Shown here piece after piece: positions 1 through 5,715 of a DNA stretch of 6,300 nucleotides (position 1 is the first letter of the stretch; every line of letters starts with the position of its first letter). The stretch lies in contig JASLAE010000248.1 of assembly GCA_030147305.1 (NCBI GenBank), positions 1-6,300 on the forward strand. Direction: 5' to 3'. The notes beneath the pieces are model-generated. The model saw only the letters and a list, made by a program, of their open reading frames with translations. It had not been told where the DNA came from and did not search any database. The position numbers and the translations under genes were made by a program. This DNA is from Cesiribacter sp. Lineage in GTDB: Bacteria > Bacteroidota > Bacteroidia > Cytophagales > Cyclobacteriaceae.

Positions 1-189
1 TTTACCGATGAACAGGAGAGAATCGCTTTGCCAGTACCCTTGCATAAAACCTTCCAGATCGCCCCGGTTCCAGGCGCTGGTTTGCTCCTGCAGAATGCCG
101 GCGATTTCCTGCTTAGGCTCCTGCGCGTAAGTAGCCGGCGCAGCGCATAATAATACCAGACACATCAAGAATAGACCAATAACCTTCAT
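1..189 (-). CDS. Secreted DUF4440/SnoaL-like (NTF2-fold) protein, 5' part only
   Basis: The first 63 residues of a leftward gene that runs off the window edge. Residues 1-22 are a clear Sec signal peptide: Met-Lys, a hydrophobic core (VIGLFLMCLVLLCAA) and a likely type I cleavage site after Thr-Tyr-Ala. Cys15 does not sit in a lipobox, since Leu precedes it, so this is probably not a lipoprotein. The mature start (I-x-x-I-L-x-x-Q-x-x-A-W-N-R-G-D-L, then FM-x-x-YW and DSLLFIG) matches the opening helix and strand of DUF4440/SnoaL-like proteins, which have a cone-shaped NTF2 fold; full members are usually about 150-170 residues. The biochemical role of these exported versions is mostly unknown, and the pocket residues are outside the window, so no substrate can be proposed. 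The ATG at 189 directly precedes the signal peptide and is the natural start. The gene is divergent from the hemoglobin gene. Confidence 0.8.
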   Translation of the reverse strand, partial: MKVIGLFLMCLVLLCAAPATYAQEPKQEIAGILQEQTSAWNRGDLEGFMQGYWQSDSLLFIGK

Positions 190-211
190 ATAGCATGCGC
201 TTTATTCACTG

Positions 212-219
212 CAAGTATA
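212..219 (-). promoter_or_regulatory. Possible weak -7 box for the DUF4440 gene
   Basis: Read leftward, 219-212 is TATACTTG, which matches the Bacteroidota -7 consensus TAnnTTTG at five of six fixed positions and lies 22 nt before the start codon. No TTG at the expected 17-23 nt further upstream was found, so this is a weak candidate. Confidence 0.25.
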
Positions 220-395
220 AGCTAAAAACAGCAAAGCAGGCATTATTGGTGAGTTCAAAACCTGTCATAATTAAGACCAATAGGAGTTTTACACATTAAA
301 GCACGTTAAAGATCGATGGGCATAAACTTAGGCCAGTATTTATCTTCCAACATCCAAACCTGATAATTATCATGGTGCAGCCGCCAATGCCTTTG

Positions 396-403
396 TATCT
401 TTG
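396..403 (+). promoter_or_regulatory. Bacteroidota-type -7 box (TATCTTTG) abutting the hemoglobin start
   Basis: TATCTTTG matches all fixed positions of the phylum consensus TAnnTTTG. It ends only 4 nt before the ATG at 408. If it is used, transcription would start about at the start codon and give a leaderless or nearly leaderless mRNA. No TTG -33 element is seen at the usual spacing upstream, so the match could be fortuitous. Confidence 0.4.
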
Positions 404-407
404 CAGA

Positions 408-809
408 ATGAAAAATGATATCAGTACCCCGGCAGATGTTAAGCTAATGGTTGACACCTTTTACCAGAAGGTACAGACAGATGCTTTGCTGGGCCCCATT
501 TTCAACAAGGTGGCGCAGGTGAACTGGGAGAGCCATCTGCCCATTATGTATACTTTCTGGGAGAACCTGCTGCTGGGCACTGCCCGCTACAGTGGTCGCC
601 CTTTTCCCAAACATGCTCCCCTGCCCATTGATCCAACCCATTTTGTCCGCTGGGTCTCTCTTTTTGAAGCTACGGTCGATGAATTATTTGCCGGTGAAAA
701 AGCGGAGGAGGCCAAAGGCAGAGGTCGTGCGATTGCGCTGGTGTTCATGGGAAAAATGGGCCTGCTGAAGGATGAAGGCTGGGCCGCACCGGAGAATAGA
801 ATTCAGTAA
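408..809 (+). CDS. Group III truncated hemoglobin (TrHb3)
   Basis: A 133-residue single-domain 2-on-2 globin that binds heme in the cytoplasm. Against the group III type member, Campylobacter Ctb, the characteristic residues line up: Phe18-Tyr19 (Tyr B10), the LGPIF turn at 28-32, Trp40, His43 in the distal E7 region, FW at 50-51, the GxxxYxGxP segment at 57-65, proximal heme-ligand His69 (PKHAPL) and Trp82 (G8) in FVRWVSLFE. Such globins bind O2 very tightly and have been linked to oxygen or NO/peroxide handling; the role here is inferred only. An in-frame ATG at 372 would add 12 residues, but family members begin as this one does at MKNDI, so 408 is preferred. The gene stands alone, 134 bp before the dehydrogenase gene, with a Bacteroidota -7-like box immediately upstream. 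The C-terminal tail after about residue 120 is slightly longer than the core fold. Confidence 0.9.
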   Translation: MKNDISTPADVKLMVDTFYQKVQTDALLGPIFNKVAQVNWESHLPIMYTFWENLLLGTARYSGRPFPKHAPLPIDPTHFVRWVSLFEATVDELFAGEKAEEAKGRGRAIALVFMGKMGLLKDEGWAAPENRIQ

Positions 810-848
810 ATATATTCCAAACCATTCGCGCTCTTTGGGGTTCATTGA

Positions 849-883
849 TTTGCAGTAGCCTTAAGATCAAGCTTGTATAATTG
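849..883 (+). promoter_or_regulatory. Possible -33/-7 promoter for the dehydrogenase gene
   Basis: TTTG at 849-852 is followed after 23 nt by TATAATTG at 876-883, which matches TAnnTTTG at five of six fixed positions. The spacing is at the upper end of that described for Bacteroidota promoters. A start near 888-890 would leave a leader of about 55 nt. A competing -7-like sequence, TAACTTTC at 932-939, sits 4 nt before the ATG. Neither is decisive. Confidence 0.3.
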
Positions 884-905
884 CCGGTGATGGCATAACT
901 GGCAA
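881..905. repeat. Inverted repeat / hairpin upstream of the dehydrogenase gene
   Basis: TTGCCGGT (881-888) and ACTGGCAA (898-905) form an 8-bp stem with one G-U wobble and a 9-nt loop. It overlaps the end of the candidate -7 box and the expected transcription start, so it could be an operator or a leader hairpin. No T-run follows directly (the next one is at 924-931, 18 nt on), so it is not a convincing terminator for the hemoglobin gene. It is not a match to the usual Rex operator (TTGTGA-type). Confidence 0.45.
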
Positions 906-943
906 CTGCACTGAAGATTCGTCTATTTTTTTAACTTTCTTGC

Positions 944-1864
944 ATGAAACGCAGCATTGGTATTATTGGTATTGGTTCGGTTGGCACAAGTGTGGCCATC
1001 TCACTTCTTCATACTGGCCTGGCAGATGAATTACTGCTGTACGACGCACGGCAGGAAGTAGCCGAAGGAGAAGCCATGGACATGGCCCATGGGGTATCTT
1101 TCTATCCAACGGCAACGGTACGCACAGCAAAACCGGAAGAAATGCTGGAGGCAGATGCTATCGTTATCGCCGCAGGCAGGGGTGGTAAATCCGGCGAATC
1201 GCGGCTGGAGCTACTCAAAGACAATGTGCGCATCATACAGGAGCTGGGCGATAAATTAAAAGGCGCCAGTGGATTGCTGATCATGATTGCCAATCCCGTA
1301 GATGTGCTTACCTATGTAATGCATAAAGCATCGGGCTTGCCGGCAGAACGTGTGATTGGCACTGGCACCATGCTGGATACTGCCCGTCTGCGGCAAATTC
1401 TGGGCCGTGAGCTCAAGTTAGAACCAGGCTCAATTCATGCGCACGTCGTAGGCGAACATGGCGATTCGGAAGTAGTGCTTTGGTCCGGGGCGGTCATTGG
1501 CGGCATTCCCTTGCAGGAATGGACGGGCTGGTCTAAAGAAAAAGAAGCACAGATTGCCGAGGAAGTGCGGTCGGCTGCCCAGGAAATCATCAAAAAGAAA
1601 GGTGTCACCAACCATGCCATCGGGCTGGTGACGGCTGCCCTGCTTAAAGCTGCCCTGCGGGGCGACAGACGGGTTTTAACCGTTTCCCGGGTGCAGGAGG
1701 GTGCTTTTGGATTAAAGAACGTTGCCTTGTCGCTTCCATCCATCGTGAGCAGTGCCGGTGCCACAGAAGTTCTGGAACCGAAATTAAATGAAGAAGAGCT
1801 AAAAGCACTTAATCATTCTGCCGAAGTGCTTCGCAAAGCCATACAATCTGTGGGATACGATTAA
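944..1864 (+). CDS. NAD-dependent L-lactate/malate dehydrogenase family enzyme
   Basis: A 306-residue cytoplasmic 2-hydroxyacid dehydrogenase (2-oxoacid + NADH to L-2-hydroxyacid + NAD). The Rossmann motif GIGSVG is at 9-14, with Asp34 after the second strand favouring NAD over NADP. Catalytic residues are all present: Arg87 (LDH numbering 109), Asn117 (140), Asp145 (168), Arg148 (171) and His172 (195, in GEHGDS). Thr222 (246) and the IGTGTMLDTAR segment are LDH-like. Arg150 and His165 fall where fructose-1,6-bisphosphate-activated bacterial LDHs have Arg173 and His188. The discriminating position 102 is Gly81, not Gln (LDH) or Arg (MDH), so substrate preference is uncertain; lactate dehydrogenase is the best guess, with a hydroxyisocaproate-like or broader 2-oxoacid enzyme as the alternative. 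Length is near normal for bacterial LDH. The ATG at 944 directly precedes the Rossmann strand. The gene is not closely linked to its neighbours. Confidence 0.88.
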   Translation: MKRSIGIIGIGSVGTSVAISLLHTGLADELLLYDARQEVAEGEAMDMAHGVSFYPTATVRTAKPEEMLEADAIVIAAGRGGKSGESRLELLKDNVRIIQELGDKLKGASGLLIMIANPVDVLTYVMHKASGLPAERVIGTGTMLDTARLRQILGRELKLEPGSIHAHVVGEHGDSEVVLWSGAVIGGIPLQEWTGWSKEKEAQIAEEVRSAAQEIIKKKGVTNHAIGLVTAALLKAALRGDRRVLTVSRVQEGAFGLKNVALSLPSIVSSAGATEVLEPKLNEEELKALNHSAEVLRKAIQSVGYD

Positions 1865-1916
1865 AGCAGACGCTGCAGCATACAAAAACCATCGAAAGCT
1901 TCTTACGTCACATAGC

Positions 1917-1931
1917 CATTGATGGTCAATG
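1917..1931. repeat. Short perfect inverted repeat between the dehydrogenase and Dabb genes
   Basis: CATTGA and TCAATG flank TGG, giving a 6-bp perfect stem. No T-run follows, so it is a poor terminator. It lies in the 106-bp gap, 40 nt before the Dabb start, and may be an operator-like site or chance. No good -7 box is seen in this gap. Confidence 0.3.
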
Positions 1932-1970
1932 ATCCTTCTGATGATTTTCAATTAACCTAAACCCATTACC

Positions 1971-2276
1971 ATGTTTGTGCACCACGTCTTTTTCTGGCTG
2001 AAAGATCCTCAGTCTTCTGAAGATAAAGCCCAGCTGAAAAGGGGCCTCCAGCGCCTGGAAAAAATTGAAGTAATTCGCGCTTTTCATGTTGGAGTACCCG
2101 CCCCTACCAATCGACCAGTGATTGAGCGAAGCTATGCGCTTTCACTCCTGATGATTTTTGACAACCTGGAAGATCAGGAAGTCTATCAGACACACCCTAT
2201 TCATGAGAGATTTGTGAATGAAAATTCTCACCTATGGTCCAGGGTGGTTGTCTATGATTCAATCGAAGCTGAATAA
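1971..2276 (+). CDS. Dabb-domain (stress-responsive alpha/beta barrel) protein
   Basis: A 101-residue protein made of a single Dabb domain, a ferredoxin-like fold that dimerises into an alpha/beta barrel. The family signatures are visible in order: the opening strand VHHVFFWLK with its conserved His (2-10), the helix around residues 19-31 (KAQLKRGLQRLEK), the VGVPAPTNRP segment (41-50), the strand LSLLMIFDNLEDQEVYQTHP (58-77) with His near the helix start, and a closing strand WSRVVVYDS (89-97). It has no signal peptide or membrane segment, so it is cytoplasmic. Functions of bacterial single-domain members are mostly unknown; related domains occur in stress proteins and in plant and fungal polyketide cyclases. 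Nothing nearby indicates a partner. The ATG at 1971 starts exactly where the family starts. No Shine-Dalgarno sequence is seen. Confidence 0.88.
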   Translation: MFVHHVFFWLKDPQSSEDKAQLKRGLQRLEKIEVIRAFHVGVPAPTNRPVIERSYALSLLMIFDNLEDQEVYQTHPIHERFVNENSHLWSRVVVYDSIEAE

Positions 2277-2369
2277 ATAAAGGCCGGTTTTTTTGAGCAG
2301 GTCAAGGGGGCAGAGCTATAGGAAGGTCACGACATGAATGCTTTATGCCCATTTACATTACCAGAATAT

Positions 2370-2428
2370 CTACACTTCTGTAGTGGCACCTCCTGAGCAT
2401 CCTCCCCATGGCCACTGCTGCCACTACA
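2370..2428. repeat. Competing inverted repeats (10-bp stem and 5-bp stem sharing one arm)
   Basis: TGTAGTGGCA (2379-2388) is perfectly complementary to TGCCACTACA (2419-2428) across a 30-nt loop. The same left arm can pair instead with CTACA at 2370-2374 across a CTTC tetraloop. A third pairing is possible between AGTGGC (2382-2387) and GCCACT (2411-2416). No T-run follows on either strand, so this is not a standard terminator. The role is unknown. Confidence 0.5.
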
Positions 2429-2450
2429 AAATTTATGAGCTATAGCAATG

Positions 2451-2479
2451 AAAAAGGCCTGTACTGAATACTGGCCTTT
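2451..2479 (-). terminator. Rho-independent terminator of the arginine operon
   Basis: AAAGGCC (2453-2459) and GGCCTTT (2473-2479) form a 7-bp stem, extended after a T-T mismatch by GTA/TAC around a CTGAA loop. Read leftward, the stem ends in a run of five T before C. It lies 38 nt past the argH stop codon, as expected for a terminator of that transcript. On the + strand the tail is only TTTATT, so bidirectional use is possible but weaker. Confidence 0.7.
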
Positions 2480-2516
2480 ATTGAAGAATATTTCTTTGTA
2501 AAACCAATCCTGTTTT

Positions 2517-3860
2517 CTATAAGTCGCTAGCAGTCAATAAGCTTTCAAACGCCTGCTCCCACTTTACAAAACTAAATTGTTGCTGCACCCCCACAAACTT
2601 TTCACGGATCAGGTCCAGGCGCAGGTTGCCAATACTGCCTTCGTGGGTGTGCTGCACCTCAAGCTCAGGGTTATAAGTACCTTCATTGATGGCAGTACCC
2701 ACTTCTTTATAGGCCTGCCGGAAAGGTATGCCCTGCATCACCAGCTTGTTTACTTCCTCTACGCTGTAAATGTATTTGTACTTATCCTCTTTAATAGCTT
2801 CTGTATTGATCTGGGCACGTTGCAGCATATAGCTGCAGAGGCTGAGACTGTCTTTTAGCTGTTCCAGGGCTGGGAAGAGAATTTCCTTCAGCAACTGAAA
2901 GTCTCTGTGATAGCCGCTGGGCAGGCTGGAGGTCATCATCATAATTTCATTAGGCAACGCCATCAGGCGGTTACTTTTGGCCCGCATCAGCTCAAACACA
3001 TCGGGATTTTTCTTGTGCGGCATAATGCTGGAGCCGGTTGTAAGCGCATCGGGAAAGGTAAGAAAACCAAAGTTCTGGCTGTTATACAGGCACACATCCA
3101 TTGCCAGCTTGCCCAATGTATGGCTGATACCGGCCATGGCAAAGGCCAGGCTCAGCTCTGTTTTACCCCGCGACAGCTGGGCGTTGACCACATTCACATG
3201 CAGGCTGTCAAAACCCAGCAGTTCCGTGGTAAGGGTACGGTTAATGGGTAGCGAAGAGCCATAGCCGGCACCTGAACCCAGTGGATTTTGGTTAATTGTA
3301 CCATAGGCAGCCAGCAGCAGCCGCAGGTCGTCGGCCAGGGACTCGGCATAAGCCGAAAACCATAGCCCAAAAGATGATGGCATGGCTGCCTGCAGGTGGG
3401 TGTATCCCGGAATGAGTACCGATTTGTATTGCTCACTGCCCTGCAGCAGCGTTTCGAAAAGCTCCTCCACCAGTGCAAGCAATGCGCTCACTTCCGCCCG
3501 CAGATACATTTTAATATCTACCAAGACCTGATCGTTGCGGGAACGTGCGGTATGTACACGCTTGCCTGCATCGCCCAGCTGCTGGGTAAGCTGCAATTCT
3601 ACCTGCGAATGTACATCCTCCACCCCTTCGGCTATTGTGAATTCCCCCTGCTGTATCTGCTGATAGATTGCCTGCAGCCCCTTTTTAAGCTGCAGTCCCT
3701 CTTCTGCAGTGATCAGGCCAACAGACTCCAGCATATGAGCATGCGCCAGCGAACCCAGCACATCGTAGGGAGCCAGCAACAGGTCCAGCTCCCGGTCTTT
3801 GCCTACTGTATAACGTTCAATCTTATTTTCTACGGTAAATCCTTTGTCCCAGAGTTTCAT
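2517..3860 (-). CDS. argH: Argininosuccinate lyase
   Basis: A 447-residue cytoplasmic homotetrameric enzyme that splits argininosuccinate into arginine and fumarate, the last step of arginine synthesis. It belongs to the fumarase/aspartase superfamily. Visible motifs: the N-terminal LWDKGF segment and VGKDRELD (19-26), TARSRNDQ (104-111), the catalytic-His region GYTHLQ (152-157), NPLGSGAGYG (192-201), and the flexible signature loop GSSIMPHKKNPD (276-287), whose Ser278 is the expected catalytic base. Length is normal for Bacteroidota ArgH. An in-frame ATG 48 nt upstream (3908) would overlap argE' by 37 nt and add 16 residues with no family similarity. The ATG at 3860 gives the family-typical MKLWDKGF start, 11 nt after the argE' stop, so it is chosen. 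It is the last gene of the leftward arginine operon and is followed by a terminator-like hairpin. Confidence 0.95.
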   Translation of the reverse strand: MKLWDKGFTVENKIERYTVGKDRELDLLLAPYDVLGSLAHAHMLESVGLITAEEGLQLKKGLQAIYQQIQQGEFTIAEGVEDVHSQVELQLTQQLGDAGKRVHTARSRNDQVLVDIKMYLRAEVSALLALVEELFETLLQGSEQYKSVLIPGYTHLQAAMPSSFGLWFSAYAESLADDLRLLLAAYGTINQNPLGSGAGYGSSLPINRTLTTELLGFDSLHVNVVNAQLSRGKTELSLAFAMAGISHTLGKLAMDVCLYNSQNFGFLTFPDALTTGSSIMPHKKNPDVFELMRAKSNRLMALPNEIMMMTSSLPSGYHRDFQLLKEILFPALEQLKDSLSLCSYMLQRAQINTEAIKEDKYKYIYSVEEVNKLVMQGIPFRQAYKEVGTAINEGTYNPELEVQHTHEGSIGNLRLDLIREKFVGVQQQFSFVKWEQAFESLLTASDL

Positions 3861-3871
3861 GGTGGAGCAGT

Positions 3872-4945
3872 TTAAAAATGTAGGTCTTCTAAAAGGGTAA
3901 TGTAGCACTGAATACCTGCCCTGAGCTCAGACAGCAATAGGTATTCATTGGCCGTATGGGAACGCGCAGAGTCCCCGGGACCCAGCTTTACGGATGGAAA
4001 GGGCATCAGCGCCTGGTCTGACAAGGTAGGCGAACCATAGCAAATTAGGCCCAACTGCTGTGCCTTTTGTACCAGCGGATGCTCCGGGGAGATGCCCGAA
4101 GAATTGAGACGGGTAGAGCGCGCCTTAACCGCGGATTTCACCTGCTGCTTGATTTGCGCCAGCAGCTCCTCGTTTTGATAGCATTCATTGGTGCGCACAT
4201 CTACCACAAAGCAGCATTCGTCGGGCACTACATTGTGCTGTGTTCCTGCCTGGATCTGTGTTACCGACATTTTTACCGGGCCCAGCAGTGGGGATATTTT
4301 AGGAAATTGATGGGTTCTAAACCATTCAATATCCGGCAGCGCATGATAAATTGCATTTTCACCTTCGTTGCGGGCAGCATGCCCTGCCTTACCTTTGGCA
4401 ACACAGTCGAGCACCATCAGCCCCCTTTCAGCAATGGCCAAAGCTAAAGAAGTAGGCTCCCCTACCACCGCCAGCTCTACCCTACCCAATTGGGGGAGAA
4501 TAGCCTGTACTCCTCCTGCTCCGGATATTTCTTCTTCTGCTGTAATGGCAACAATGAGCTGATAAGACAGCTGCTCCAGCCTGCTGAGATGGATAAAAGC
4601 AGCCAGCAGGGAGACCGCTGCGCCACCGGCATCATTGCTCCCCAGGCCAAAGAGCTTATCGCCTTCAACCAGCGGCTCAAAGGGATCTTGGGTCCAGCCA
4701 GCAACAGGTTTAACTGTATCGTGATGTGAGTTTAACAGAAGTCTTGGTGCCCCTGCCCGATGATTTTCGGCCACACACCAGACATTATTTCCCTGCCGTA
4801 GGGGCTGATGCCCATGCTTTTGAAGAAAGGCTTCTATTAAATCTGCGGTATACCCCTCCTCCCTGGAAAAAGAAGGGGTGCTGATCATCTTTTTCAGTAA
4901 ATTGACAGCTTCCTGGTGCAGGTTCTGAAGATCATCTACAGGCAT
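3872..4945 (-). CDS. M20-family N-acyl-citrulline (or N-acyl-ornithine) deacylase, ArgE'-like
   Basis: A 357-residue metal-dependent amidohydrolase of the ArgE/DapE/CPG2 (M20) family, expected in the cytoplasm. The dimetal site is complete: His74 and Asp76 (NSHHDT), bridging Asp105 (SNDAGG), catalytic base Glu138 and ligand Glu139 (TAEEE), Glu163 (GEPT) and His330 (RSHTANEY). The lid/dimerisation domain is roughly residues 170-280 and contains His189 (GKAGHAAR) and His237 (GTQHNVVP). Placed between argB and argH, in a cluster with an acyl-ornithine carbamoyltransferase, it most likely removes the acetyl or succinyl group from N-acyl-citrulline to give citrulline. Family resemblance alone could not separate this from acetylornithine deacetylase or DapE; the assignment rests on context. 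Its ATG at 4945 overlaps the 3' end of argB by 10 nt, which suggests translational coupling. Confidence 0.88.
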   Translation of the reverse strand: MPVDDLQNLHQEAVNLLKKMISTPSFSREEGYTADLIEAFLQKHGHQPLRQGNNVWCVAENHRAGAPRLLLNSHHDTVKPVAGWTQDPFEPLVEGDKLFGLGSNDAGGAAVSLLAAFIHLSRLEQLSYQLIVAITAEEEISGAGGVQAILPQLGRVELAVVGEPTSLALAIAERGLMVLDCVAKGKAGHAARNEGENAIYHALPDIEWFRTHQFPKISPLLGPVKMSVTQIQAGTQHNVVPDECCFVVDVRTNECYQNEELLAQIKQQVKSAVKARSTRLNSSGISPEHPLVQKAQQLGLICYGSPTLSDQALMPFPSVKLGPGDSARSHTANEYLLLSELRAGIQCYITLLEDLHF

Positions 4946-5715
4946 AGGGTAGTGCCTCTTTGGGGATGTACAAGATCAGTAGCATAGCAAATTCGCACAC
5001 TGCTGACACCTGCTTCGAGGGCTTGGAAGGCATTATCAAGCTTTGGAATCATTCCTTCAGCAATAATTCCTTCCTGCTGATAGCGGGCATAGCTTTCCGG
5101 GGTGATGCTGGAGATGACCGAATCAGGATCTTTGACATCTGCCAGCACCCCTGGCTTTTCAAAGCTGTAGATAAGTGTGGTCGTAAAGCGCCTGCTCAGG
5201 GCCATAGCAAGGCCAGCCGCAATGGTGTCGGCATTGGTATTGAGCATGCTCCCCTGCCCATCGTGCGTCAAGGGGGCCACTACAGGCGTAAGCCCGGCTG
5301 CAAACAATTGTTCCAGCAGCCCCACATTAATATTCGCAGTCTCAAAATCACCTACATAGCCCCAGTCATGCTTACCAGGCTGGCGTTTATGGGCTGGTAT
5401 CAGGTTGCCATCGGCGCCAGTTAATCCCAGCGCATTGCACCCCATCCCCTGCAGCAGCGCTACAATCTTTTTGTTGATATCCCCGCCATAGACCATGGTG
5501 ACAATCTCCAGCATGGCAGCATCGGTAACCCGACGCCCCTCAATCGTAGTGGATTTTATGCCCAGCCTTTCTCCCAATTGGGTGGCCAGTTTACCACCTC
5601 CATGTACCAGTATGCGGTACCCCTGCAGCTGATTAAACTGCTGCAGCACTTCCTGCAGCAACTGGGGATTGTCTACTACATTCCCGCCAATTTTAAGGAT
5701 GGTTAGGTTTTGCAT
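4936..5715 (-). CDS. argB: N-acetylglutamate (or N-succinylglutamate) kinase
   Basis: A 259-residue amino acid kinase that phosphorylates the gamma-carboxylate of an N-acylglutamate with ATP. Landmarks match the E. coli-type enzyme: Lys8 in LKIGGN (phosphate binding), the glycine loop HGGGK (38-42), GRRVTD with Arg62 (substrate), NTNAD with Asp163 (organises the catalytic lysines) and Lys225 in the GMIPKLDNA segment. The usual LTD-type strand reads IYSFEKPGVL. The protein begins only 7 residues before Lys8, so it lacks the N-terminal helix that arginine-inhibited NAGKs use to form hexamers, and direct feedback inhibition by arginine is not expected. In relatives that use succinylated intermediates the kinase acts on N-succinylglutamate; the choice is open here. 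The ATG at 5715 gives the family-typical start. The gene follows argF' after a 153-nt gap and overlaps argE'. Confidence 0.93.
   Translation of the reverse strand: MQNLTILKIGGNVVDNPQLLQEVLQQFNQLQGYRILVHGGGKLATQLGERLGIKSTTIEGRRVTDAAMLEIVTMVYGGDINKKIVALLQGMGCNALGLTGADGNLIPAHKRQPGKHDWGYVGDFETANINVGLLEQLFAAGLTPVVAPLTHDGQGSMLNTNADTIAAGLAMALSRRFTTTLIYSFEKPGVLADVKDPDSVISSITPESYARYQQEGIIAEGMIPKLDNAFQALEAGVSSVRICYATDLVHPQRGTTLCL

Larger units (their letters stand above)
190..407. promoter_or_regulatory. Divergent intergenic promoter region
   Basis: A 218-bp AT-rich gap between the leftward DUF4440 gene and the rightward hemoglobin gene, so it must hold the promoter of each unless distal ones are used. 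It carries one good -7-like box next to the hemoglobin start and a weaker one near the DUF4440 start (annotated separately). It also has a 7-bp inverted repeat, TATTGGT at 244-250 and ACCAATA at 276-282, separated by 25 nt. No additional gene is seen. Confidence 0.6.
2277..2516. other. Convergent intergenic region with several hairpins
   Basis: A 240-bp gap between the 3' ends of the Dabb gene and argH. It holds a 7-T run (2288-2294) with no stem before it, a set of competing inverted repeats (2370-2428), and a terminator-like hairpin near argH. A 9-nt direct repeat, GAGCTATAG, occurs at 2313-2321 and 2437-2445, flanking the inverted repeats. A 20-codon open frame at 2334-2396 has a purine-rich stretch (ggaagg) ahead of its ATG but no recognisable product, and is not called as a gene. 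Confidence 0.5.

Noticed and set aside
372..407. Upstream ATG extending the hemoglobin by 12 residues
   Set aside because: The added residues have no counterpart in group III globins, and the extension would run through the -7-like box.
817..838. CCAAA/TTTGG stem after the hemoglobin gene as a terminator
   Set aside because: Only 5 bp with a 12-nt loop and no T-run behind it.
876..881. TATAAT, a perfect E. coli-type -10 box
   Set aside because: The primary sigma factor of Bacteroidota uses a different -7 element, and the nearest TTG-type -35 is 20 nt away. The site is only considered as part of a TAnnTTTG-like match.
2279..2294. GGCCGG followed by seven T as a terminator for the Dabb gene
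   Set aside because: There is no complementary upstream arm, so no stem-loop can form before the T-run.
2334..2396. 20-codon open frame with a purine-rich stretch upstream, as a leader peptide gene
   Set aside because: No adjacent + strand gene lies downstream for it to control, and nothing about the peptide is distinctive; mentioned only as part of the structured element.
2313..2445. A MITE-like insertion with GAGCTATAG as target duplication
   Set aside because: The sequences just inside the two 9-nt repeats are not inverted copies of each other, so terminal inverted repeats are absent.
2577..3875. Several long open frames on the + strand opposite argH, plus others opposite argE' and argB
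   Set aside because: They are antisense to well-supported genes, have no recognisable domain, and their compositions (many His, Gln, Cys) are typical of shadow frames.
3861..3908. Upstream ATG extending ArgH by 16 residues
   Set aside because: It would overlap the argE' coding end, and the added residues do not match the family, which starts at MKLWDKGF.
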